From positions 248,001-312,000 of the forward strand of contig NZ_BAYE01000002.1 in assembly GCF_000685095.1 (NCBI RefSeq): 64,000 bases of DNA, written 5' to 3'. The translations under genes were made by a program, and so were the position numbers. A model generated the notes under the pieces. The model saw nothing but the letters and a program-made list of their open reading frames with translations, was not told the DNA's origin and made no database searches. Shown one piece after another: positions 53,776 to 62,165 of this stretch; positions within the stretch are counted from its first letter, which is position 1, and each line of letters begins with the position of its first letter. The DNA is from Paraburkholderia caledonica NBRC 102488. GTDB taxonomy: Bacteria > Pseudomonadota > Gammaproteobacteria > Burkholderiales > Burkholderiaceae.

Positions 53776-54290
53776 ATTGCCTCCTGATCTGCGTTGGATT
53801 ATCCATTCATGCCGTTTCGTTATTCGCACGACGAGCTCGAAAACCAACACGCGATTTTCAGATCCGGAAGCGCGCCTGCGGCCTGCGGGTAGAGTCACCC
53901 GAGACCGTGATCCAGGAAAGTTGGGCAGATACGAAGTGCAGTGCGCCCGGCCGAGACGGGGACGCAAGTTGGCGTGCGCATTGGCAGTGTCGATTGATTT
54001 TGTGGACCCCTCGACACGAATAGTCACCCTGCAACTACGTTATAGCGCGTGGGATGACGATTCGTTAGTGATTATTCGACCTCTCGACTGACTGGCGTCA
54101 CCGGTGTGTTGGTTTTTGGCCCGCAACAACACCTCGCCGTGTGTTTGATCGATTCCAACAACGGGCCGCTACTGCGGAACCGCTCTGTTCGTTCGTTGCT
54201 TTACCGGCGGGCTTCTCAGGCGCGTCAGCGGTTTTGGAGCGTTGTCGGCACGCTAGTTGCAAACGGTAGCTGCGCCACCAGGAGACAGTC
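53776..54290. other. Divergent intergenic region
   Basis: About 515 bases between the minus-strand secreted-protein gene and the plus-strand small membrane-protein gene. No open frame in it has a good start and signal. I see no tRNA-like or riboswitch-like fold, though I could not compute folding. Confidence 0.4.
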
Positions 54291-54506
54291 ATGATGCGGC
54301 TCTTTGCAAACCCAGTGCACTCGAAACCGACGTACACCAACGCAATCGTCGTCATTGGCGCTATCGCATTCGTCGCGGTATGCGCGACCGGAATTGCTGC
54401 GTTCGCCGGGTTATTGCCCCAATCCGAAAGCGTCGCCGCCACAGTGACTGCGACACCGTTGGTGGACCTGCAGACTCAAATCAAACAAACAATCACGAGT
54501 CCATGA
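54291..54506 (+). CDS. Small single-span membrane protein (71 aa)
   Basis: ATG 54291 (or 54294) follows CAGGAG. A hydrophobic helix (AIVVIGAIAFVAVCATGIAA, residues 18-37) is followed by a short polar tail. No family was recognised. It precedes the flavoprotein gene by about 250 bases. Confidence 0.55.
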   Translation: MMRLFANPVHSKPTYTNAIVVIGAIAFVAVCATGIAAFAGLLPQSESVAATVTATPLVDLQTQIKQTITSP

Positions 54507-54755
54507 TTCGGGAACCGCGAGAAGCGCGGATCGCACTTGCATGGCGTCGCGAATAGTCGCCGCCGCTCGGCCACGTTCCTCGCCTTTGCGTTTCGTTGTC
54601 CTACCATATCAACTGCGACAGGTTTGCACGCATCTGGCTGCGCCTCGTCTTCGAGTCTTGCTTCGTGTCCCGTCGCGTTTTGCGCATCTCCTCCGCGTTG
54701 CCGCGCCGCACATCGGGCAAATTGGCCGCGCACAAATCTCTGGACAGGAGCGGCC

Positions 54756-55985
54756 ATGAAACGGATCGTCGTGATCGGCGGCGGCTTTGCGGGGCTGTGG
54801 AGCGCCATCGGTGCGGCCCGCAAGCTCGATGAGCAAGGCGCGAGCAATCAGGTCGAAGTCGTCATGATCAACCCGCACGCACACCACAGCATCCGGGTGC
54901 GCAACTACGAAGCGGATCTCGCGGCGACGCTCGTACCGCTGAGCGATGTGCTAGGTCCCGTCGGCGTGCAATGGATTCAGGGCGCAGTTACGGACATCGA
55001 CGTCGCCAGCAAACAGGTCACTGTGAGCGTCCGCGGACGCACTACGCCGCTGACTTTCGACAAGCTCGTGCTGGCCTCGGGAAGCCGCCTTATCGACGCG
55101 CCGATTCGTGGGCTCGCGGACCATGCATTCAACGTCGATACATACGAAGGCGCCGAGCGTCTCGAACGACGGCTCCTGAAAATGGTGCTTTCACACGCTC
55201 CTGGAAGTCTGACCTTCGTTGTTATCGGCTCAGGCCTCACGGGCGTGGAAGTCGCCTCCGAGTTGCCGCATCGTGTGCGCGACCTCCTGGCCGCGAGCGG
55301 TGAGCGCCTGCGTGCGTGCGAGGTTCGCGTGATGCTCGTCGAGCGTGCGCCACGGATCGCGATGGCGATGGGCGGTGCGCAACCGGTCATCGAGCAGGCA
55401 TTGACGCAGCTCGGCGTCGAGATGATGACCAATGTCGAGATCGAGCAGATCGACGACACGGGGATGACGCTCGCAGGCGGCAAGCGCGTCGACGCGTCGA
55501 CGATTATCTGGTGTGGCGGCATGCATGCGAGTCCGTTGACACGCTGCATTCCTGTCGAGCGCGATGCGCTCGGGCGGGTGCCGGTCGACGGAACGCTGCG
55601 CGTAAAAGGTGTCACCGACGTCTTCGCAGCCGGCGACGTGGCGCGTGCGCTCTTCGAAGACGGCAAGCATGAATCCGTCATGTCCTGCCAGCACAGCAGA
55701 CCGATGGGGCGTTTCGCGGGGCACAACGTCGTCTGCGATTTGCTGGGTCTGCCGATGCTGCCGCTCGACATCGACTGGTACACGACGATTCTCGACCTTG
55801 GCCCTTGGGGCGCGGTCTACACGGAAGGCTGGGAGCGCAGGCTCGCCGCGCAGGGTCAGCAGGCGAAGAACGTCAAACGCGTCATCAACACTGAGCGGAT
55901 CTATCCGCCCCGCACCGGCAACCGCGCGGATCTTTTCGCAGCGGCGGCTCCGATTGTGCAGGCGCCGCCGCCGATCAGCGGATAA
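54756..55985 (+). CDS. FAD/NAD(P)-dependent oxidoreductase, type II NADH dehydrogenase-like
   Basis: The product has 409 residues from ATG 54756, after CAGGAG. The FAD-binding Rossmann motif VVIGGGFAGLWSAIGAARKL opens the protein, and a second one for NAD(P)H is FVVIGSGLTGVEVASELPH (about 160-178). GVTDVFAAGDVAR completes the FAD site. There is no signal peptide, and a C-terminal membrane anchor is not obvious, so it may be a soluble or peripheral NDH-2 relative oxidising NADH and reducing quinone or another acceptor. The exact acceptor is unknown. Confidence 0.88.
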   Translation: MKRIVVIGGGFAGLWSAIGAARKLDEQGASNQVEVVMINPHAHHSIRVRNYEADLAATLVPLSDVLGPVGVQWIQGAVTDIDVASKQVTVSVRGRTTPLTFDKLVLASGSRLIDAPIRGLADHAFNVDTYEGAERLERRLLKMVLSHAPGSLTFVVIGSGLTGVEVASELPHRVRDLLAASGERLRACEVRVMLVERAPRIAMAMGGAQPVIEQALTQLGVEMMTNVEIEQIDDTGMTLAGGKRVDASTIIWCGGMHASPLTRCIPVERDALGRVPVDGTLRVKGVTDVFAAGDVARALFEDGKHESVMSCQHSRPMGRFAGHNVVCDLLGLPMLPLDIDWYTTILDLGPWGAVYTEGWERRLAAQGQQAKNVKRVINTERIYPPRTGNRADLFAAAAPIVQAPPPISG

Positions 55986-56296
55986 CAGGGCGACAGCGCT
56001 TTGCGCGCTGGTGAATCGGCATTCGGCAAACGGACTGCCGGCTTAGGCCACGCGCGCTCCGAAAGCGCCCCGGCACCGCTTGGTCATTAGCGTCCAGGTT
56101 GCTCTCCCAAGTACGTTCGAGCCCTTATGTGGTATTGCTCACAAATTGTTGCACTTTGTTTCAATCGGCCGAAGTCCCTGTCTGGCAAGGGTTTTCGCCC
56201 AACGGAACAGCTCGCGCGCGGCCAGGCCCGCCGCGGCAGGGTGAAGATTTCAAACGCCATACCGTTAAAGAACTTAACAAGTGAGGGACACACATC
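55986..56296. other. Intergenic region upstream of flgM-like gene
   Basis: About 310 bases with a locally AT-richer part at 56130-56165 and 56260-56285. I do not see a convincing sigma-28 promoter (TAAA-N15-GCCGATAA); one stretch, GCCGAAGT at 56169, resembles only the -10 half. Confidence 0.4.
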
Positions 56297-56608
56297 ATGA
56301 AGATTGAACCCAGCAACTACCCGCTCGCGGCGCCGCGCAACACTACGCAGCGCGCAACGAACAACAGCGACACGAATGGCGCGATCGAATCCGTGAACCC
56401 CGCCGGCACTTCCGGTACGCAGAATGCGGAGGTGAGTCTCACGTCAATGTCCGCGCTACGCTCGTTCAGTGATCCGGATATCGACACCGCCAAGGTCGAG
56501 TCGATCAAAGCCGAACTGCGTCAGGGCACCTACAAGATCGATTCGGGCAAGATCGCCGACGGCGCGCTAAACGCCGCGCGCGAGTTGCTGCAAACGACAA
56601 CCCGGTAA
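56297..56608 (+). CDS. flgM: FlgM-like anti-sigma-28 factor
   Basis: The product has 103 residues from ATG 56297, after GAGGGA. It begins MKIEPSNYPLAAP like FlgM of beta-proteobacteria and ends with the sigma-binding helices IDTAKVESIKAELRQGTYKI and DSGKIADGALNAARELL. The middle is disordered and Ser/Asn/Thr-rich, as in FlgM. FlgM holds FliA until the flagellar hook is complete and is then exported. No flagellar gene is nearby, so this is an orphan or second copy and may act on another sigma factor or be regulated separately. Confidence 0.8.
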   Translation: MKIEPSNYPLAAPRNTTQRATNNSDTNGAIESVNPAGTSGTQNAEVSLTSMSALRSFSDPDIDTAKVESIKAELRQGTYKIDSGKIADGALNAARELLQTTTR

Positions 56609-56714
56609 CCGGCGACTGAACCTGGCGACACTGTCGGACAGGTAATTCACGTCGCCGCGCAGCTCGCGACGCCCGCGCATACAAGAATGGCGCCCGCCCC
56701 TGCCGCTGCGACTG

Positions 56715-59700
56715 CTACTGTTTCCTCCTGATGGCTCGCGTCAAGCCTTGCTCGTCATAGGGCTTGGCCAGAATCACCGCCCCGGCAAGCCATTCGTTGC
56801 TCAACACGCTCGGATCTGGATTGCCCGATGCAATCACGACATGCAGCTTCGGGTACTTCTTGCGCGCCTGAACTGCAAGCTCGCCGCCCGACATACCGGG
56901 CAAGCCCACGTCCACGACCAGCACGTCTACAGGATGGGCGTCCAGAATCGGCAGCGCCTGTTCCGCACTGGCCGCGGTGAGCACGCGATGCCCCAGACTT
57001 TCGAGCATGTCTCCGGTGGACATCAGGATCAATTCCTCGTCTTCGACAAGCAGCACCCGCAGCGCGGGGGACGCAACTTCGATGACAGGCCATTCACGGG
57101 TGGGCCGCGCACGGACCGCCGTGGCCGGACGCTGGCTGTTCAGCTGCCGTTGATTTGCCAACACGTGACGGAGCCTTCGTGCCAAAGCCTCCCGGGTGTA
57201 CGGCTTACTCAGCAACTCGATGCCTTCATCGAGGCGGCCGCCATGCACGATCGCGTTCTCCGTATAGCCCGACGTAAAAAGCACTGCAATGTCCGGCAAC
57301 CGCTCCCTCGCCTTTCGAGAGAGTTCGGGACTGCGTAGCGGGCCAGGCATCACCACATCGGTGAAGAGCAGATCGATCGGCACGCCGCTTTCTATGATGG
57401 CCCATCCGCTTTGCGCATCCCTCGCTTTCAGCACCCTGTATCCGAGGTCCGTGAGCATATCGACGACCGTATTGCGCACGTCTTCGTCATCCTCCACGAC
57501 CAGGATAGTTTCGGTCCCCCCAACCGCCGGTGCAGTTTCAGCCTCTGGCGTGCGATCCTCTTGCTGGCGGGACCTTGGCAAGTAGATACGGATGGTGGTG
57601 CCTTCGCCCACCTCACTGTAGATTTTTATGTGGCCTTCCGACTGCTTGACGACGCCCCACACCATGCTCAGGCCAAGGCCGGTTCCCTGCCCTTCCGGCT
57701 TTGTGGTGAAGAATGGTTCGAACGCGTGCTCGATGACTTCTCCCGACATTCCGGAGCCCGTGTCGGTGACGGCAAGCATCACGTACTGGCCTGGCCGGAC
57801 GTCGGGGTGGGCAGCGGCATAGACGGCATCGAGCGACGCATTTCCAGCCTCGATCGTCAACTTGCCACGGCCCTTCATTGCGTCGCGCGCGTTGATGGCG
57901 AGGTTGAGCAACGCGTTCTCCACCTGGCTCGGATCGACCATGGTGTTCCAAAGACCGCCGGAGATGACGGTTTCGATCTCTATTTCCTCGCCCAGAGCGC
58001 GACGCAGCATATCGTCCATGTCGCGGATGAACCGGCCAAGGTTGACCACCTTGGGCCGCATTGGCTGGCGCCGCCCGAAAGCGAGCAATTGCGAGGCAAG
58101 CTTCGAGCCGCGCGTGACCCCGGCCAGCGCGTTACGTAAGCGCCTCTCCCCGGCTTCATGACCGTCGATATCTCTCGCCAGCAACTGGAGGTTGCCCGCT
58201 ATCACCTGCAGCAGGTTGTTGAAATCATGAGCCACGCCACCGGTCAGTTTGCCGATGGCTTCCATCTTCTGTGCGTGGCGCAGCGCCTCTTCGACGCGCT
58301 CTCGCTCCTCGGCCGCGGTACGTAGCTGTTCGTTCGCGGCCTGCAATTCCAATGTCCTTTCGACGACCTTCGCTTCCAGCGTCTCGTTCAAGCGTAGCTG
58401 CCGTTCCTCGCTTTCACGCAATGCCTGCTCGGTCAGGGTTCGTTGCGCGATCTCAGTCTGAGCCGCCTGATACAACCGTGCATTGTCGATGGCGATGGCC
58501 GCCTGGGCCGCGACTCCGAGCAACAGGCGCTCGGCGCGCTCGGTAAATACATCCGGTTCGGGATGACCGAAGAAGAGCCCGCCCAAGACTTCGCCGGAGC
58601 GCGACACGACCGGAGCCGCCAGGTAGCTGCACACGGGCAAATGCCCTTCAGGCATGCCGAAATACGGCGCGCTTTTGCCGTAGCGCGGGTCCTGTTTGAT
58701 GTCGGCGGAGCGCACTATAGCTTCGCCGTTGAACGTAGGCGCGAACACCTTCGTGTTGCGCGGCATCGCAAATTTTGAGAACGCCTCGCGTGGCACGCCC
58801 GAGATCGAATAGAGCGTATAGCGCTCGCCACGCTCGTCGAGCACATTGCAGAAAAACGCTCCAAACGCGGCGCCCGTGAGCTCTTTGGCGGCATCGGTGA
58901 CGACTTGCACCGCCTGGTCCAGATCCAGCTCGGCCGCGATCGTCGCGCCGATTTTATTGAGGACCTCGAGCAGGTTGGCCTCGTCGCGCAGAGCGTGGCT
59001 CATCTGCTTGCGAAGTGTCGCCATCGCCAGCGCTGAGTCGACGCGGGCGACGAGTTCGCGGGCGGAAAATGGTTTGACGAGGTAGTCGTCGGCACCGGCG
59101 GCGAGGCCATCGAGGCTCGCCTCCTCCCCCGCACGTGCCGACAACGCGATGATGGGCAGGTCCTTCAGCGTTGCGTCGCCGCGGATGGATCGTATCAAGC
59201 CAAAGCCATCGAGCCTCGGCATCATGATGTCGGTGAGCAGAAGGTCGGGACGGCGACGGCGAATCGTCTCCAATGCAGCCTGTCCATCCGCGACGACTTC
59301 CACCTGATGAGAACCGCCTAGCAGACGTTGCACGTAGGCCCGCATGTCGGCGTTGTCGTCGGCCAGAAGAATGTGGGCGCCATCGCTAGCCGGCCGCGCC
59401 GCAGTCGTAACGGACTCGCTAGCTCTTGCTCTACCGGAGGTCTCGTGAAGCGCCTCCGTGTCGGGCAACCAGCGCTCAGCCTCGCCGACGTAGGCCTCGG
59501 CACGTAAGGCGCTCGAGCGCACCGGTCCTTCATGTTCGATCAGCGGAGTCGCCAGGTGCTTCGCGCCAAAAGGAATCGCAACGGTGAATACCGTACCTTT
59601 GCCGATCTCGCTTTCTACGCGAACGGTGCCGCCATGCAGCCTGACGAGTTCCTCGACGAGCGCGAGACCAATGCCGCTGCCCTCGAATGAGCGACCGCGT

Positions 59701-61307
59701 GCTCCCTCGATACGGTGAAACCGCTCGAAGACCCGCGGCAGTTCCGCTGCGGGAATACCGGTCCCGCTATCGCGAACAACCAGTTCAGCCGTGTCGCGCT
59801 GCCTCAATTCGACCGATACCCCGCCTTCGAACGTGAACTTGAACGCGTTGGAGAGCAGGTTCAGAACGATTTTTTCCCACATGTCACGGTCGACATAGAC
59901 CGGCTCCGTGAGCGTCTCGCAATTGACGGTCAGGGTCAGCCCCGCAAGCTCCATGGCCGAACGGAAATTGCTGGCGAGGTCCGTGGTCAGCTGCGCAAGA
60001 TCCGTGGCTTGAAAGCTGGCCTGCAAGCGACCTGCCTCGATACGCGAAAAATCCAGCAGGGAATTGACGAGTTTCAGAAGCCGCAGGCCGTTGCGATGGG
60101 CGAGCTGGATTTGCCGAAGCCCTTCTTCGCCAAGTTGCTCCGGATCGGCGAGCAACTCTTCTATCGGCCCTAGCATCAGGGTCAGAGGCGTACGGAACTC
60201 ATGACTGACATTGGAAAAAAACGTCGTCTTTGCGCGATCGAGCTCTGCCAACGCTTCGGCACGTCGTCGTTCTTCCTCGTAGGCGCGGGCGCTCCCCAGG
60301 CTGGTCGCAATGTGTGAGGCGGCTCGCTCAAGGAAAGCCTGGTAGTCTTCGTCGGCGGCGCCGCGTGGGCTTATCCCCGCGACAAGAATGGCGGCGACCG
60401 CTCCTGGGTGCGCCGTCGCCTGAATCGGAAGGATGAGCGCCTGAGTACACGGCTCGGGCCACGGGCCGCCCGGGAGCGGCTTCGTGAAACGTTCGCCAAG
60501 ATCTTCCACGAGGCGTTTCTGCCCTGTGCGCAGCACGCTGGCAAGAGGCCACGGCGTGTCGGCGTCGCCAAGGTCGATTACCGTCGGCGCAGCCGCACTG
60601 TCCCGGCCGATCCCGGTGAGTCCAATCAGGTGCGCCTGCTGTCCGTTGTCGTCGATCTGATAAAGCAGACTGAATGGCACATCGACGCTTTTCGTGGCGA
60701 GCAGCGTCGCCGCGACTGCAAACACTTCTTGCTCGTCCCGCCTTGCCGCGAGGGCCTCGGCAAGTTGGCGCAGCGCACGTTCACGCCGCTCTGCCAGAAC
60801 TGCGGAAGTCGTTTCGAGGACGGCATTGAAAATGCCCTCTACCTGGCCACCTTCGCCCCGGATCGGGCTGAACGTGAAATTGAAATAGCACTCTTCGGTG
60901 TATCCGTGGCGGTGCATGGGAAGCAATTGGTCATGCTGCCAAACCCCTGCTCCGGTCTCCTGCACTTGATGAAATAGCGGACCGATCGTGTCCCAGATCT
61001 CGGGCCACACTTCCCTGCCCGGCCGACCCAGGGCATCAGGGTGCTTCTTGCCGGGAATCGAACTCCACGCATCGTTGTAGAGCAGCGCCAGTTCGGGTCC
61101 CCAGTAGATGGCGATGGGGAAGTTGGCTTCCAGACAAATGCTCAACGCGGACCGCAAACTTTGTGGCCACGTTTCCGGTTCGCCTAGAGGCGTGGCGCTC
61201 CAGTCATGCGCGCGCAACAGCGCGCCCATTTCGCCGCCGCCATAAAGGAAATCATGATCCACAGACACTGCTGTACGGTATGCGTCGGATGATGTCTGGT
61301 CGCTCAC
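56715..61307 (-). CDS. Giant hybrid histidine kinase with two kinase cores and three receivers
   Basis: The product has 1530 residues from GTG 61307 (after GAGGCGG). The order is PAS (about 30-170), GAF (190-345), HisKA-1 with SNVSHEFRTPLTLML (His near 368), HATPase-1 (IVLNLLSNAFKFTF, GSGIGLALVEELV), receiver-1 (645-765, LLLTDIMMPRLDG), GAF (790-960), HisKA-2 with GKLTGGVAHDFNN (near 1027), HATPase-2 (GTGLGLSMVWG), receiver-2 (from 1266, LLFTDVVMPG) and receiver-3 (1416-1530, VLVVDVGLPGMSGG). No membrane helices are seen. It has no DNA-binding domain and no adjacent regulator gene, so its target is unknown. The second half is paralogous to the kinase at 29930-32659. Confidence 0.93.
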   Translation of the reverse strand: MSDQTSSDAYRTAVSVDHDFLYGGGEMGALLRAHDWSATPLGEPETWPQSLRSALSICLEANFPIAIYWGPELALLYNDAWSSIPGKKHPDALGRPGREVWPEIWDTIGPLFHQVQETGAGVWQHDQLLPMHRHGYTEECYFNFTFSPIRGEGGQVEGIFNAVLETTSAVLAERRERALRQLAEALAARRDEQEVFAVAATLLATKSVDVPFSLLYQIDDNGQQAHLIGLTGIGRDSAAAPTVIDLGDADTPWPLASVLRTGQKRLVEDLGERFTKPLPGGPWPEPCTQALILPIQATAHPGAVAAILVAGISPRGAADEDYQAFLERAASHIATSLGSARAYEEERRRAEALAELDRAKTTFFSNVSHEFRTPLTLMLGPIEELLADPEQLGEEGLRQIQLAHRNGLRLLKLVNSLLDFSRIEAGRLQASFQATDLAQLTTDLASNFRSAMELAGLTLTVNCETLTEPVYVDRDMWEKIVLNLLSNAFKFTFEGGVSVELRQRDTAELVVRDSGTGIPAAELPRVFERFHRIEGARGRSFEGSGIGLALVEELVRLHGGTVRVESEIGKGTVFTVAIPFGAKHLATPLIEHEGPVRSSALRAEAYVGEAERWLPDTEALHETSGRARASESVTTAARPASDGAHILLADDNADMRAYVQRLLGGSHQVEVVADGQAALETIRRRRPDLLLTDIMMPRLDGFGLIRSIRGDATLKDLPIIALSARAGEEASLDGLAAGADDYLVKPFSARELVARVDSALAMATLRKQMSHALRDEANLLEVLNKIGATIAAELDLDQAVQVVTDAAKELTGAAFGAFFCNVLDERGERYTLYSISGVPREAFSKFAMPRNTKVFAPTFNGEAIVRSADIKQDPRYGKSAPYFGMPEGHLPVCSYLAAPVVSRSGEVLGGLFFGHPEPDVFTERAERLLLGVAAQAAIAIDNARLYQAAQTEIAQRTLTEQALRESEERQLRLNETLEAKVVERTLELQAANEQLRTAAEERERVEEALRHAQKMEAIGKLTGGVAHDFNNLLQVIAGNLQLLARDIDGHEAGERRLRNALAGVTRGSKLASQLLAFGRRQPMRPKVVNLGRFIRDMDDMLRRALGEEIEIETVISGGLWNTMVDPSQVENALLNLAINARDAMKGRGKLTIEAGNASLDAVYAAAHPDVRPGQYVMLAVTDTGSGMSGEVIEHAFEPFFTTKPEGQGTGLGLSMVWGVVKQSEGHIKIYSEVGEGTTIRIYLPRSRQQEDRTPEAETAPAVGGTETILVVEDDEDVRNTVVDMLTDLGYRVLKARDAQSGWAIIESGVPIDLLFTDVVMPGPLRSPELSRKARERLPDIAVLFTSGYTENAIVHGGRLDEGIELLSKPYTREALARRLRHVLANQRQLNSQRPATAVRARPTREWPVIEVASPALRVLLVEDEELILMSTGDMLESLGHRVLTAASAEQALPILDAHPVDVLVVDVGLPGMSGGELAVQARKKYPKLHVVIASGNPDPSVLSNEWLAGAVILAKPYDEQGLTRAIRRKQ

Positions 61308-61808
61308 GGCCGCCTCAACGGGACAAAAAGGCAGACATTATCCTTCAAATAATGCGGTTCGTTGTGTGGTCACGTTGGACGAGTGTCGTTGGCTCTGTGC
61401 TGACTATTTGGCCCTTTCCGGCCCTTGCATCGGGATGGACAGACAGTCTGAAAACCGCGCGTGAGTGCAAATTTTTCCGCTTACAGAATCGCGGCATTTC
61501 AAACGTCGGTCATTGATCCCGTTGTTCGGATAGCCAGCATCGTGCACGCGCAAATTTGCGCATACGCTTGAGATCGATGCAGTTGAACCGGCCTGCCCGG
61601 CTGGGAATTCCGATGCAAGCATGACGCTCCATGGTTCGACGCATGCTCGCCGTAGCCCAACCTCGAGCGCGGCTAGCGCGACAGACCGTTAGTTGCGTAA
61701 TCCCAGCTGATCGCCTGACGCAAAAATGCACAGACGATGCGGGGAGAATAGGACCGCCAACCGCCTTCGGCCGCTGACGCTTAGGAAGTTTTATACCGGG
61801 CGTGCGCG
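61308..61808. other. Intergenic region upstream of the giant kinase gene
   Basis: About 500 bases, both neighbours on the minus strand. It is less GC-rich near 61320-61400 and should hold the kinase promoter. Several open frames cross it without good starts. I see nothing else definite. Confidence 0.4.
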
Positions 61809-62024
61809 CTAGCCACGCGACTTGCGCAGCGCCCCGCCTTTATGAACCGCGCGCTTGCCGCTCTTCTCGCTCTCCACTTCATACGACGGACTGGACGGCG
61901 ATGCCGCAACAACGTGTCCATCGACTTTCGCGCGCTCAGTAATGACGCGTTTGACGTGCCCGTGGGTTTCGCCCTGCGGTGTGTTCCAGCTAACGCGATC
62001 CTTCGGTTTGAGATCGTTGCTCAT
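61809..62024 (-). CDS. DUF2945 (TUDOR-like) small protein
   Basis: The product has 71 residues from ATG 62024, after GGAGGGTC. SNDLKPKDRVSWNTPQGETH and KRAVHKGGALRKSRG are typical of DUF2945, the hypervirulence-associated TUDOR-domain family. These small basic proteins are predicted SH3/TUDOR folds; function is unknown. It is probably monocistronic. Confidence 0.85.
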   Translation of the reverse strand: MSNDLKPKDRVSWNTPQGETHGHVKRVITERAKVDGHVVAASPSSPSYEVESEKSGKRAVHKGGALRKSRG

Positions 62025-62165
62025 TGCGACCCTCCGACCATCAAGTTGATGGGACTTGCGTGCGCAATCGACATGCCGCGCACGCTGCACATTCAACGCG
62101 CAGCACCAGACGGCCACCCGGCGTATCGCAGCAGCCCATTAGCAACCAGTAGCAGTCACCAGCAA

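Noticed and set aside
56150..56190. Sigma-28 (FliA) promoter for the flgM-like gene
   Set aside because: Only a partial -10-like GCCGAAGT is present and no TAAA at the right distance upstream.
61404..61731. Short frames in the giant-kinase upstream region
   Set aside because: They overlap each other in different frames, lack good starts and show no domain; likely noncoding.
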